Shown: positions 12,603 to 21,794, counted from the stretch's first letter. The stretch: 64,000 nt of DNA from Micromussa lordhowensis (GCA_964020085.1 CAXHUQ010001561.1:1-64000), one strand, 5' to 3'. Numbers and translations are program-made. Notes: generated by a model from the sequence alone, not told the origin.

Positions 12603-12907
12603 GGACGCTTTGTCGTCTTGCAAAGTCAGCCTCGTGCCTTAAGTGTTGACTTTTTAACTGTACTATTTGAAACTCTAAATTGCGATTTTTCTGTGTTTGA
12701 TTTTTAGATTTCGAGCACTTCACGCAATCGGATTACATACTCTAGTAGGCCGGTAAGATTAAAATCACGTGTCGTATTTGTCTCATTTCAGTTAGGTTTA
12801 ATCAGAGGTTATTTTTTCTTGTGCCCCGCCGTTCAATTGCAATGGCGCACGGATTACGAAAGCCCGCTTATAACAACATTCCAGTGCTTAAATAGTTAAA
12901 TGCTCTT
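12603..12907. repeat. Leader repeat segment A, copy 3
   Basis: Repeat of 11350-11682 at a distance of about 1253 bp. It holds a candidate 45-nt exon at 12708-12752, with acceptor TTTTTAG and donor CG/GTAAGA, on the plus strand. Confidence 0.85.
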
Positions 12908-13090
12908 AACTGGTTAAACACTTGCCATTTTAGTAAATGCAAAGCAAGGCAGTCCCTGCGTGGCTAATTTTAAGTGAAATCATTTTATGATCGGGCTTGA
13001 ATCAAACGCCCATAGTACCAAGTGTGATTTATTTCAAAGTCAAAACAAATTAAAGGGAGCAGACAGCGTAACGCTAATATCTGCGGAAAC
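12906..13090. repeat. Leader repeat segment B, copy 2
   Basis: Direct repeat of 12373-12557. After it the sequence passes into a decayed further copy of the leader repeat and then the 3' splice site of the recombinase exon. Confidence 0.88.
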
Positions 13091-13502
13091 ATGTAGTGTT
13101 GAAATCCGTCACAGTTAATTAATTACTCGTGATTCATACGCTTCCTCGTGTTGCAAAGTACTTACGCGATTACTTTCAATGTTGACTTCATTAATTGAAT
13201 TATCTGAAAATCTAAATTGCGATTCTTAAGCACTTGACTGGTTAAAAACTTAACTGGTCAATTTAGTAAACGCAAAGTAACTCAGTCTCTGCTTGCCTAA
13301 TTTGGAGTGAAATTATTTTATGACCGGGTGTATTTTTGCGGTTTTTGCATAAAGCAAACGCTAATGGAGGTGAGCGTGATTTATTTTAAAGTCAAAACAT
13401 ATGAAAGGGCAGTCGGGTTCCTTTCTGTAGGGTAGTGAAAACTCCAAAAAATATCACATTTGCGCAAGCAAAGCATGGCGTGAATAACTCTCTGGTACAC
13501 AG

Positions 13503-15797
13503 ATGAATAAAATAGGACTTTGGTTTCCAAAACCTAACAGACTTCTTTTCTTCCCACAGGTAACTTTCCAAAGTCAGCACTCTGGTTCCGAAGAAATGCT
13601 CGCACCCCAACGGCGTAAAATCGAACCAGTATCATGTCATGGAAGTCTCTACTTTGTCTTCGTTGAGGTCTGTGATAAACTCTTTCCTCACATTCCAAGA
13701 GCTACCATTAAAAGTAGGATGAGAAATCTCGGTCTTAAGCTAGTGAAGGCGCCTCAAGAAATTCTGGACAAGCTGAGAACTGCCAGACCTTACTTGGCTT
13801 GTTACAAGGTGCTGTCGCTAATTTCCAAGCGAGAAGTTGCGATTCTCGAGGCTTACCAAGATTCACGCGAAGAAAGAAGAGAAAATTCTAGAAAAAATTC
13901 TGGACCGTTCTTAACTAATGCTAGTGTTAATGATAGTAACTACACACAGGGGGTAGAGCAGTCTGGAGAGGAAGTTTTTTTAAGGGATAAGGTACAAGAC
14001 ACTATGCCTCCCAAAAAACATGGGTTTAGTAGCAGTTTCTTGGTAGAAAATCTCTTGAATGCCGCTTGTCCGGAAAGTTTAGCCGTCGAAAAGCCGTTGA
14101 CTGGGTTTTCAGACTCGCAGGAACAAATGGAAATAGTCGATAGGCAGATTTCCTCGGATTCGGAACCCGAGCTCAGTGATTTCTCGCCCAGCGATAGCAA
14201 TTTGGAGTCGTCATCCGGGGAAGAAAGCGGTGGCGAACAAGATAATGATATTGTTGAGCTCTTTAAGAAAAAAAATCTAGATATAGATTCGTTTCCTGGC
14301 GTCGTTAAACGTTTAAGTGAGATGAAGGAATTCTTTCAAACAGACTTCAATTCTAAGCGCAGGCAGTCGAAAATATCCGATGTGACGTGGGCGAAAACGT
14401 TGGAACGGTTAGTGATCTTTTTAGCTTATTGTTCGCGCACGTTAGAGCGAGATATGCGATTGGAATTGGTGGAAGATATGAATATCGTGGAATCCTTCAT
14501 CAAGCACATAAAGCAAAGCCGGCGCGTTAAAAACAACACTGCTGCTGCTTATGTAACGTGCTTCATAAAGGCTGCAAAATTCCTGCGTGCCAACGAGAAT
14601 CGCAGCAATTACGACGCAGTGGAAAGCATATCTGATCTTCGCGCCCTTCAGAACCAACTTATGCGAGAACACGCTGTTTTAGAATCTACCAAAGGACCTG
14701 AGAAGAGACGGCTTTTTTGGCCTCAGCTCCAAGAATTAACACGTTCCCTTCATCAACAGTTTGAGGATGAAATAGACGACCTTCAGCAGAAGGCACGGCT
14801 GCACATGAATTTCACACTCTTGTTACTTTTCGCGATAAATCCAGGTCGTGCTAAAGAGTTCAGAACCCTGCGCATCGTTAGAGATATCCCAGAGAGCGAA
14901 ATTGACCTTCTCGTCAGAAAATTACCGAGCGGAGAGAATTTTATGGTCTTTGGGAAAAATGGAGTCACACGTCTTGTAGAAAAAGGTTACAAAACCGTAA
15001 AAAGATATGGTTCGAATGTAATAGAGATTAGTGAATTTGATTTCGTGGATTTTCATCTTAAGCGCTACGTCGAACGGTCGCGACCAAAGCTCGTACCCCG
15101 GGGCTGTATGCACGACTTCTTCTTCGTCAACAAACGAGGTTCACCATTTAAGTCACCAGGATCTTTCTCCAGTTACTTGGCGAAAATCTTTCGGGAGAAT
15201 CTCGGCTTTCATTGCACAATGAACGAGATGCGACACGCCTTGGTGGAGAACTTTAGGTCTAGCAAAGAGAGTTCCGATGTACAGTTGGCAGAGAGCTTAG
15301 CTCGTGTCTGCAAGCACAGTTTGCGCACTCAAATAAAGGTATACGACCAAAGAAGTCAGCAGGAAAGAACGAAGCGCGCCTTGTATTACCTTAATCAATC
15401 AGCAGTTAACGCCATAGTTGATGACGCTCCAGGTACATCTTACAATGCTGACGACGAATCGGACGATTCGTTAGGGGAAGAAAGTTACCCACCCGCTCCT
15501 GGAGAGATCTGCGCGCTTATCCCCGCGGACGCACGCGCTGCAACGTCTGAGATTTTCTTGGCTAAGGTTTTAAAGTACAGTTCAGACGGTCAGACCGTGC
15601 GCTTAGCGTGGCTGCAACAGGTAGAAGGAAAGCCAAACCACTACAAGTTTCAGGTTGGCCATTCGGCCTGGGAAGAAAAGATTTCGAGTCTGATTTACCC
15701 ACTGGACGTCAGCTATAATCGAAACGAAGGCAGCTATGAGCTTAGGAGTCCCAAGGAAGAGATTTATCAACAACTGCGATCAGCTGTTTCTGTCTAG
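13503..15797 (+). CDS. Crypton-like tyrosine recombinase with SKI/DAC-like N-terminus
   Basis: Open frame of 764 codons. A strong acceptor (CTTTTCTTCCCACAG, ending 13559) lies inside its 5' end, so the true start is probably Met32 at 13596 (733 aa). Numbering is from codon 13503. Residues 45-125 resemble the SKI/SNO/DAC DNA-binding fold. Residues 205-250 are acidic and Ser-rich. A helical core-binding part (about 295-375) comes before the catalytic domain. Catalytic positions are visible: Arg449 in NPGRAKEF, a possible Lys485 in FGKNG, Arg577-His578 in MRHALVENF, His605 in CKHSLRT and nucleophile Tyr614 in KVYD, the tyrosine-recombinase pattern. A C-terminal segment (about 655-760) looks like a small beta-barrel reader domain (inference). 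All catalytic residues are present, so it may be active or domesticated. RING genes follow 180 bp downstream. Confidence 0.85.
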   Translation: MNKIGLWFPKPNRLLFFPQVTFQSQHSGSEEMLAPQRRKIEPVSCHGSLYFVFVEVCDKLFPHIPRATIKSRMRNLGLKLVKAPQEILDKLRTARPYLACYKVLSLISKREVAILEAYQDSREERRENSRKNSGPFLTNASVNDSNYTQGVEQSGEEVFLRDKVQDTMPPKKHGFSSSFLVENLLNAACPESLAVEKPLTGFSDSQEQMEIVDRQISSDSEPELSDFSPSDSNLESSSGEESGGEQDNDIVELFKKKNLDIDSFPGVVKRLSEMKEFFQTDFNSKRRQSKISDVTWAKTLERLVIFLAYCSRTLERDMRLELVEDMNIVESFIKHIKQSRRVKNNTAAAYVTCFIKAAKFLRANENRSNYDAVESISDLRALQNQLMREHAVLESTKGPEKRRLFWPQLQELTRSLHQQFEDEIDDLQQKARLHMNFTLLLLFAINPGRAKEFRTLRIVRDIPESEIDLLVRKLPSGENFMVFGKNGVTRLVEKGYKTVKRYGSNVIEISEFDFVDFHLKRYVERSRPKLVPRGCMHDFFFVNKRGSPFKSPGSFSSYLAKIFRENLGFHCTMNEMRHALVENFRSSKESSDVQLAESLARVCKHSLRTQIKVYDQRSQQERTKRALYYLNQSAVNAIVDDAPGTSYNADDESDDSLGEESYPPAPGEICALIPADARAATSEIFLAKVLKYSSDGQTVRLAWLQQVEGKPNHYKFQVGHSAWEEKISSLIYPLDVSYNRNEGSYELRSPKEEIYQQLRSAVSV

Positions 15798-15975
15798 GAT
15801 TGCATCGAAACTCGTGCGCGCCCCAATCGTTTCCTAAATCTAGAGTCGTTATAACAATTCGTCCGTGTACCTCTACCCGTTGCATTTAAAGTTGTGTAGA
15901 CGAGCAATATATACCAGTGAGCAGAGAAATATCGAGTTTTTTAGCTGAATTCACAAAGTCCAGACCCATAATATA

Positions 15976-16275
15976 ATGGATAAGAAACGCAAAAATGTCC
16001 AGAGGGATAAACAGCGTCTACAAACGTTTCTGCAGACTAAGTGTTTAATTTGTTATACTCCTGGGCCAGTGCCTTCTCGGAGGCTTCCATGTTGCAAGGT
16101 TTTTATGCACGAGAGCTGTTTGCTTAAGTGTTTTGAGCATGCGAGTACTAGTAAAAGAAAGTGCCCCCATTGTAGACAGGAAATTTATCCCATTAATAAA
16201 GGGGAACTCGAACCTTCGTGCATTCCGGAGGGAGTTTTCTTATTTCGGTTAGAATTTGAAACCATATATTTGTGA
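15976..16275 (+). CDS. Small RING-finger protein, truncated copy 1
   Basis: A 99-aa product. A basic start (DKKRKNVQRDKQR) is followed by a RING-type zinc-binding motif: Cys23-x2-Cys26, Cys39-Cys40, His45-x2-Cys48, Cys52, and Cys63-x2-Cys66. RING domains usually bind E2 enzymes and act as ubiquitin ligases. The frame agrees with copy 3 up to LEFET, then leaves the gene into the spacer and stops after three residues. It therefore lacks the C-terminal 37 residues of copy 3. The leader carries an A/T-rich ATAATATA directly before the ATG. It may be expressed as a RING-only protein or be a duplication by-product. Confidence 0.6.
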   Translation: MDKKRKNVQRDKQRLQTFLQTKCLICYTPGPVPSRRLPCCKVFMHESCLLKCFEHASTSKRKCPHCRQEIYPINKGELEPSCIPEGVFLFRLEFETIYL

Positions 16276-16852
16276 TGCTTTTTTCGAATTTATCTGCCTC
16301 AACATGATGTTTTCTCAAACCTATATGACGCTGAATGGAAGACCATTCGTGTCAAATCAGCCATACGGATTGCTCGCTGTACTGAAAACCCAAGTCAAAA
16401 CAAAATGAAATGTCGTGTCAAATCAAATGGAGGGTTGCTTGAGTTCGTTCGGACAAAACAAGAGATTTTCTCAGTTATAATACTGTATTTCCTTGAACTA
16501 GCGTCCTGAACATCAATTTCAAGTCTCGCCTTTTTCGACTTTAAAAATCACAAATTTACACCAGCTCACATCCTGTATCTTGACATTGTCCGGCCAATGG
16601 ACGTCACGTAACATTTTCTTACCTGTTTGTAGTAAGCTGTTATTAGGATGCCTAGTTAAGGAAATGTGGTATTAAACTCACCCAGCATTTAATCGGAAAA
16701 CTCTGTTGATTCTCGTCTTAATGTATACAGAATACAGTTAAGCTGTCCAGAACGTTCTTGTTTTATTTGTGATTCAGAGACAACTAATGATTGGTAATTT
16801 CTGACTGTCCCGAGGACGTACTTTCCCATATGGAAATTATAGAGGGAATCCT

Positions 16853-16872
16853 GTCAGAATATTAATTCTGAC
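16853..16872. repeat. Hairpin followed by T-runs in RING spacer (copy 1)
   Basis: GTCAGAAT and ATTCTGAC form a perfect 8-bp stem with loop ATTA, followed by CC, TTTTT, G and a run of seven Ts. It is repeated at 17853-17872. It resembles a terminator-like hairpin, but in a eukaryote only the T-run would be meaningful, for RNA polymerase III. No matching upstream A/B boxes were found. Confidence 0.5.
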
Positions 16873-16975
16873 CCTTTTTGTTTTTTTCTGTGTTTTTTGA
16901 GAATCCATTACTGCCAGTGAGCAGAGAAATATCGAGTGTTTTAGCTGAATTCACAAAGTCCAGACCCATAATATA

Positions 16976-17275
16976 ATGGGTAAGAAACGCAAAAATGTCC
17001 AGAGGGATAAACAGCGTCTACAAACGTTTCTGCAGACTAAGTGTTTAATTTGTTATACTCCTGGGCCAGTGCCTTCTCGGAGGCTTCCATGTTGCAAGGT
17101 TTTTATGCACGAGAGCTGTTTGCTTAAGTGTTTTGAGCATGCGAGTACTAGTAAAAGAAAGTGCCCCCATTGTAGACAGGAAATTTATCCCATTAATAAA
17201 GGGGAACTTGAACCTTCGTGTATTCCGGAGGGAGTTTTCTTATTTCGGTTAGAATTTGAAACCATATATTTGTGA
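16976..17275 (+). CDS. Small RING-finger protein, truncated copy 2
   Basis: A 99-aa product, identical in sequence to copy 1 except Gly2 for Asp2, with the same zinc ligands and the same truncated ending into the spacer. Nucleotide changes within it are mostly silent (for example CTC/CTT and TGC/TGT near codons 75-80). This hints at either constraint or simply recent copying. Confidence 0.6.
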   Translation: MGKKRKNVQRDKQRLQTFLQTKCLICYTPGPVPSRRLPCCKVFMHESCLLKCFEHASTSKRKCPHCRQEIYPINKGELEPSCIPEGVFLFRLEFETIYL

Positions 17276-17852
17276 TGCTTTTTTCGAATTTATCTGCCTC
17301 AACATGATGTTTTCTCAAACCTATATGACGCTGAATGGAAGACCATTCGTGTCAAATCAGCCATACGGATTGCTCGCTGTACTGAAAACCCAAGTCAAAA
17401 CAAAATGAAATGTCGTGTCAAATCAAATGGAGGGTTGCTTGAGTTCGTTCGGACAAAACAAGAGATTTTCTCAGTTATAATACTGTATTTCCTTGAACTA
17501 GCGTCCTGAACATCAATTTCAAGTCTCGCCTTTTTCGACTTTAAAAATCACAAATTTACGCCAGCTCACATCCTGTATCTTGACATTGTCCGGCCAATGG
17601 ACGTCACGTAACATTTTCTTACCTGTTTGTAGTAAGCTGTTATTAGGATGCCTAGTTAAGGAAATGTGGTATTAAACTCACCCAGCATTTAATCGGAAAA
17701 CTCTGTTGATTCTCGTCTTAATGTATACAGAATACAGTTAAGCTGTCCAGAACGTTCTTGTTTTATTTGTGATTCAGAGACAACTAATGATTGGTAATTT
17801 CTGACTGTCCCGAGGACGTACTTTCCCATATGGAAATTATAGAGGGAATCCT

Positions 17853-17872
17853 GTCAGAATATTAATTCTGAC
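17853..17872. repeat. Hairpin followed by T-runs in RING spacer (copy 2)
   Basis: Exact repeat of 16853-16872 in the second 1000-bp unit. Confidence 0.5.
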
Positions 17873-17975
17873 CCTTTTTGTTTTTTTCTGTGTTTTTTGA
17901 GAATCCATTACTGCCAGTGAGCAGAGAAATATCGAGTGTTTTAGCTGAATTCACAAAGTCCAGACCCATAATATA

Positions 17976-18374
17976 ATGGGTAAGAAACGCAAAAATGTCC
18001 AGAGGGATAAACAGCGTCTGCAAACGTTTCTGCAGACTAAGTGTTTAATTTGTTATACTCCTGGGCCAGTGCCTTCTCGGAGGCTTCCATGTTGCCAGGT
18101 TTTTATGCACGAGAGCTGTTTGCTTAAGTGTTTTGAGCATGCGAGCACTAGTAAAAGAAAGTGCCCCCATTGTAGACAGGAAATTTATCCCATTAATAAA
18201 GGGGAACTCGAACCTTCGTGCATTCCGGAGGGAGTTTTCTTATTTCGGTTAGAATTTGAAACGTTCCGCGCTATTAAGTCTCTTGCTGAGATAGCAGATG
18301 AGCTTTGGGATTACTTGCCTAGCCTGATACCGCCTCCTGGGTGGTCAGAGTATCGAAGAATGCATAGGAGATAG
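17976..18374 (+). CDS. Small RING-finger protein, full-length copy 3
   Basis: A 132-aa product and probably the ancestral form. It has the same N-terminal KKRK stretch and RING ligands as copies 1 and 2 (residues 23-66, with Gln41 where the others have Lys). Here the frame continues past LEFET into a 37-residue tail, including AEIADELWDYLPSLIPPPGW, before a TAG. The tail looks like a helix plus a proline-rich turn, and I do not recognise it. The RING-E3 role is inferred from the motif alone. The position directly after the recombinase on the same strand leaves open that the two genes travel together in one element. Confidence 0.7.
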   Translation: MGKKRKNVQRDKQRLQTFLQTKCLICYTPGPVPSRRLPCCQVFMHESCLLKCFEHASTSKRKCPHCRQEIYPINKGELEPSCIPEGVFLFRLEFETFRAIKSLAEIADELWDYLPSLIPPPGWSEYRRMHRR

Positions 18375-19523
18375 CCAGTTTATGAAGAGGTTTAAATTGT
18401 CGACTCTATTTTTACATTTTTTAGAATATTTTCAATATATTATAAAACAACTTAGCATCTTTATATCATTTTATATACTTTATAACTTAGTCTTTTTAAA
18501 CGTTTCGTAGTTTCGCTATTAATAGGTTTTCTGGTATATATAACCATTGTATAGCTATTATCCTAAGAAGAATCAAACGCGTTCAGAGTTTCAAATGTGT
18601 CAATAGCTGATGACAGAGATAATGGGACGATTTCTGTGTGATCGATGTAGATGAACAGACGAAACAATTTGATTCGTTTCGCGAACGTAGTTAACGGCGT
18701 GAAGTCAAGGCTTGGTCCAATATAGTTCTTCCCGAGAACGTAAAACAGTATTTTTCAAGGTCATACAGAAATCGCCCTACGAATTGTTTTTGTGATCATC
18801 ATAATCATAGGAATTTGCCCTTCGACCCAGAAAATGATCAATATGGTGTTTTTTCGTCACTGTCTTGAGACTAATCTTACTTTATTGCGTTGGCTGAAGA
18901 TTTTGTCTTTTTAAAGGGTCTATTTTGGTGTTTTTAATGCCATTTTCAACGCTTATCTGTTTTTTTCAATTGTGGCGCACTGAACAGGGACATCTGTTAT
19001 CTTTTATCCTTCAAGCAAATGGCTTTAGACAGTGAGAAAAATTTAGGTATTGATCATAGGGGTTAAGATAGAGACAAAAACGTTTTCCATTTAGAGACGA
19101 CTCGGTATTAAATAGCCTAAGCGTTGTTATCTTATCTTCTTGTGGTCTGCAATGTAAAGCTTACTGAGTTCTAGGAATTAAATAGTGTTGAAAAGACAGT
19201 TTGTATCAACAATTTTTGTGATTTTTTCAGGAGAGTAATGGTGTTATGACATCAGACTAGCTTAGATCACCCGACCAACCTCGGTTTCAGGATGTAAATT
19301 TGAAATTTTATCATGAACTTTTTCCCAAAGCAGCTATGAAGGTTTGAGAACGTGTCGCGCAAACGAAGCCTTGGTGGTGAATTTTTGAGCAAGTCACGTA
19401 ATCACGTGAAATGGGGTAACGCATCTTTGAACTCCTTTGTTTTCTTTGCCTGCTTGCCGGGTTATTACGCTTGTTATACCGATCGTCGGATAAATTAGCC
19501 ATCTCTGAAGCCCTTCCTATTTC
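18375..19523. other. Spacer downstream of the RING genes
   Basis: A/T-rich sequence with no recognisable gene. A 63-codon minus-strand frame at 19311-19502 is basic and unlike any family I know. It was not called. Confidence 0.4.
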
Positions 19524-19718
19524 CTAAACCCTGCCATCCGTTCCAGACTCGGAAATTGTCCCCTTTGTCACGTTCGCCATTCTAGCAACAGCACTTGGCA
19601 ATAGCACAGAAACTGCAGTGACAAACATGACAATAAAACGCATGTTGGAACACAAAATTATTTGACTTGACGTTTCGTATGTTTCGACATTCAACATGCG
19701 TTTTATTGTCATGTTTGT
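19524..19718 (-). pseudogene. Hydrophobic N-terminal ORF from the left arm
   Basis: On the minus strand the arm encodes a start MRFIVMFVTAVSVLLPS, a signal-anchor-like hydrophobic stretch preceded downstream of the hammerhead-like motif by about 20 nt. The frame ends soon after. A related start recurs in two other places (19696 plus strand and 31688 minus strand), which suggests the beginning of a transposable-element protein rather than a host gene. Confidence 0.35.
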
Positions 19719-19737
19719 CACTGCAGTTTGTGTGCTA
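19602..19737 (-). mobile_element. Inverted repeat with degenerate hammerhead-like core (Penelope-like terminus?)
   Basis: Two 46-bp arms (19602-19647 and 19692-19737), identical over 37 bp, flank a 44-bp loop containing GACTTGACGTTTCGTATGT. On the minus strand the loop gives CGAAACATAC, then GAAACGTCAAGTC, which matches the 3' half of a type I hammerhead ribozyme: stem II, GAAA, short stem III, then GUC before stem I. The 5' core (expected CUGANGA) is degenerate. The arms themselves would form stem I. The same loop motif occurs at 31686-31740. Hammerheads of this type are established in Penelope-like retroelement termini of cnidarians. The assignment here is inference. Confidence 0.45.
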
Positions 19738-19842
19738 CTTCTTATTAAGCTACGATGGCCAAAGAAAAAGAATTTTTACAGCACTTGGGAAACTGGTTTG
19801 TGGCTTGTTGGGGTACTTTCTATGACGTTTGTCTTGCCATAG
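19696..19842 (+). pseudogene. Hydrophobic N-terminal ORF from the right arm (48 aa)
   Basis: ATG at 19696 reads MRFIVMFVTAVCVLLLIKL, then RWPKKKNFY, and stops at 19840-19842. It has the form of a membrane anchor followed by a basic, Trp-Pro containing segment. It shares its first eleven residues with the oppositely oriented frame from the left arm, because the arms are inverted copies. It is probably a truncated element ORF. Confidence 0.35.
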
Positions 19843-19867
19843 CCGACTTAGGCCCCAGTTATATGGT

Positions 19868-19885
19868 CTCGGATACCCGAGACAA
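19868..19885. repeat. Short perfect hairpin
   Basis: GTCTCGG and CCGAGAC pair perfectly around a 4-nt loop (ATAC). Its role is unknown. The surrounding 19843-20088 has no recognisable gene. Confidence 0.4.
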
Positions 19886-20088
19886 CCTTCCCCCTGAGGC
19901 AACTTTATCAAGCGTTTATATGTGAAAACGTATACCCTGTAGGCCGCGTCGAAGTTGACCCTGCATGATTATTCTAAACCTTTATTGAATAACCAGATGT
20001 ACAGATAGCCCTCTTTCTTTGAGTTTTCCCCGGTCATTTGATCACCGTGGGTTTTGCCGAGTTAAATTTCACTTCTTTGATAATGAAT

Positions 20089-20486
20089 GGAAACCTCCAC
20101 TCTTAAATAAAGCAAAATGACGTTTAATTGTAGGAAATACGGTCTTATTTCAAATTTCGGTTGAAAACCCAGCGATGAAGAATCAGTGTCGGCAAAATAG
20201 AGTTTGCCTATCACCTATATTTGCTTTTAAATTTCCCGCGCGCAGCCATCTTGGATTACGCGACGTCATATGCTTACCCAATTAATTTACACAAAAGATG
20301 CTCTGCTTCCTAACAATATCGGCAACCGAAGACTTCACAAAATCTAAAATGGCGGTGCACGGGAAATTTAAAAGCGAAAACAGGCGATAACCTTAACTCC
20401 ATTTTTGTTACTCCTGAATGTTATTTTCACCTTGTGATTGCTTCAAACAATTCAAAGCCAACTTGTTGTAATAGTGGAGGTTCCCC
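20089..20486. mobile_element. Foldback MITE of about 400 bp
   Basis: Ends are GGAAACCTCCAC and GTGGAGGTTCCCC, inverted with one offset base. The interior arms also pair over long stretches: the sequence around TTTTAAATTTCCCG at about 20225 matches inverted sequence at about 20362. Imperfect arms covering most of the length are typical of a non-autonomous DNA transposon. No coding capacity is present. Confidence 0.75.
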
Positions 20487-20999
20487 TTCAAATCCTAAAT
20501 CTATTGTAGGCATTGCGTGACACTCTCCTTGCCGGTTTGGTGAGTCAAAGCATTCATATGAAGAAAAGTTGTCCCGCTTGTCCCAGCTTCTAGCTGGATT
20601 ATTTCTGCAAGTTGATCTTTTCTCTTTCCGGAACTTGGATATAGACGTATCTTTTAATTTGATATTATCCTACAATAAAATGTGTACAGTACTGTGTATT
20701 TGACTTAATTTACAGTTACCCTGCTAAGGCGGGATTTAACATGAAGGTCGTATTTTGGCTGGGTATTAAGGTTTTAACGCAAATATCTCGTTCGCGTTTC
20801 AAGCATTTAAAAGTCTCTCTGCTCATCCCAGATACCTTCGCCTTGAGTTGTATTTAACCTTTTTTTTAATGAATTTTGGGTATTTTGATATTTGGGGTTT
20901 TCTCAAAGGGTAAGTGAAATTGATGTTATGTTATTGTTTTCTCGTATTGAAGTCAGTTGTGTTTTAAACATTCGGTTCTTTCTCAAAAACAAAAATGTG
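20487..20999. other. Spacer, nothing recognised
   Basis: A/T-rich, with no supported coding frame or RNA gene. Short frames here overlap on both strands and look random. Confidence 0.4.
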
Positions 21000-21140
21000 A
21001 CCAGGCGCCCATTTCTCGAAAGATCCGGTAACTTCACGGGCCCGAAATCAGATTTGGAAATCGAAATCTCAAGAAAAGTAGGGTGTGTTGTGAACTCTAA
21101 CAAAGTCCATTTTGTTTCTTTAGCTAATAACTTTACTGCA
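21000..21140. repeat. Dispersed repeat fragment (CATTTCTCGAAAG...GGGCCCGAAA type)
   Basis: The motif CATTTCTCGAAAGATCC, followed by ACTTCACGGGCCCGAAA, resembles a dispersed repeat I associate with invertebrate genomes. The family is stated from memory of its look, not from a search. Overlapping frames on both strands (20892-21143 and 20903-21184) are not supported as genes. Confidence 0.35.
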
Positions 21141-21194
21141 TAATATTTAAAGCTTTTGAAACTCCCATCTGGAATGGAAAACAAAACAACTTAA

Positions 21195-21337
21195 CGGGCC
21201 TGGTAATTACCGGGAGCCCCAGCTTCCACATAGCCCCCAGTAGGCTTCATAGCTCAGAGCACTGCACCAGTATCGCTGAGGCCATAGGTTCGAATCCCGT
21301 TCAGGCCTGTTTTGTTTTGTTTTGTTTTTTTTTTTCA
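21195..21337 (+). mobile_element. tRNA-derived SINE
   Basis: The tRNA-like part (21242-21308) has an A-box-like TAGCTCAGAGC at 21250-21260, a perfect B box GGTTCGAATCC at 21287-21297, and acceptor-like ends AGGCTT/AGGCCT that pair with one G-U. The D-loop is shortened and there is no proper anticodon arm, so it is not a functional tRNA. It is followed by a TTTTG repeat and an 11-T run, as SINE tails often are. The G/C-rich 21195-21241 segment with GGGAGCCCCAGC seems to belong to the same element. Confidence 0.7.
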
Positions 21338-21529
21338 GCCTTAAATTTCACAACTGCTAAAAGTTGTGTAGCTGCGATGATCAATCGTTTCTTCACATCA
21401 TTTCTGCAGTTCAAATATTTGAACTTTCATATATTCACTTGTAATCGTCATTCATGTGCGTTTAAATATTTCGTCAAAATTCGTAAACATTTCGCCAAAG
21501 TTGCAAAACCAACTTCCCTTTATAACTTG

Positions 21530-21628
21530 GTTTTATCAACTGGGTTGATACTGTGAAGTGGCCACTGTAAAGAGCTTCCGAATCTCTTTACGGTGGCCAG
21601 TTCACATTATCAACCCAGTTGATAAAAC
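21530..21628. mobile_element. Near-perfect 99-bp hairpin MITE
   Basis: The 45-bp arms begin GTTTTATCAACTGGGTTGAT and end in the inverse, GATAAAAC, with three mismatches around a 9-nt loop (CTTCCGAAT region). The high arm identity means it is recent or under gene-conversion-like correction. No target-site duplication is obvious. It sits about 330 bp upstream of the start codon of the SNase-SET gene. Confidence 0.85.
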
Positions 21629-21645
21629 GAAATTATCTTGCAATA

Positions 21646-21681
<36 letters not shown>

Positions 21682-21779
21682 GTACTCCCTTAGCCTGCTA
21701 CGCTGAAATAAGTTGATCGTGTAAACGTGCGGTAACTTTCCACGTTCAATAATTTTATTTGATAATAGTCCCCTTACTT

Positions 21780-21794
21780 CCCCCCCCCCCCCCC
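21780..21794. repeat. 15-base C homopolymer
   Basis: A run of Cs followed by TCCCCTCCCC-like sequence, 165 bp upstream of the SNase-SET start codon. It could form a quadruplex on the opposite strand. Its length is likely to vary between individuals and to be error-prone in sequencing. Confidence 0.8.

Larger units (their letters stand above)
15914..16913. repeat. 1000-bp RING tandem unit, copy 1
   Basis: Starts at CCAGTGAGCAGAG and repeats exactly 1000 bp later at 16914. It holds 60 bp of leader, the truncated RING frame and a 640-bp spacer. Homology starts abruptly at 15914, and what lies upstream is the 3' end of the recombinase gene. Confidence 0.95.
16914..17913. repeat. 1000-bp RING tandem unit, copy 2
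   Basis: Nearly identical to copy 1, with scattered single-base differences such as the second codon GGT for GAT and an A to G in the spacer. A third, partial unit (17914-18262) continues into unique sequence. Confidence 0.95.

Noticed and set aside
13940..15222. Several 60-86-codon frames overlapping the recombinase gene
   Set aside because: They are antisense or out-of-frame shadows of the long recombinase frame.
21242..21308. Functional tRNA gene
   Set aside because: Good A/B boxes, but the D-loop is shortened and there is no anticodon stem. The flanks and tail fit a SINE.
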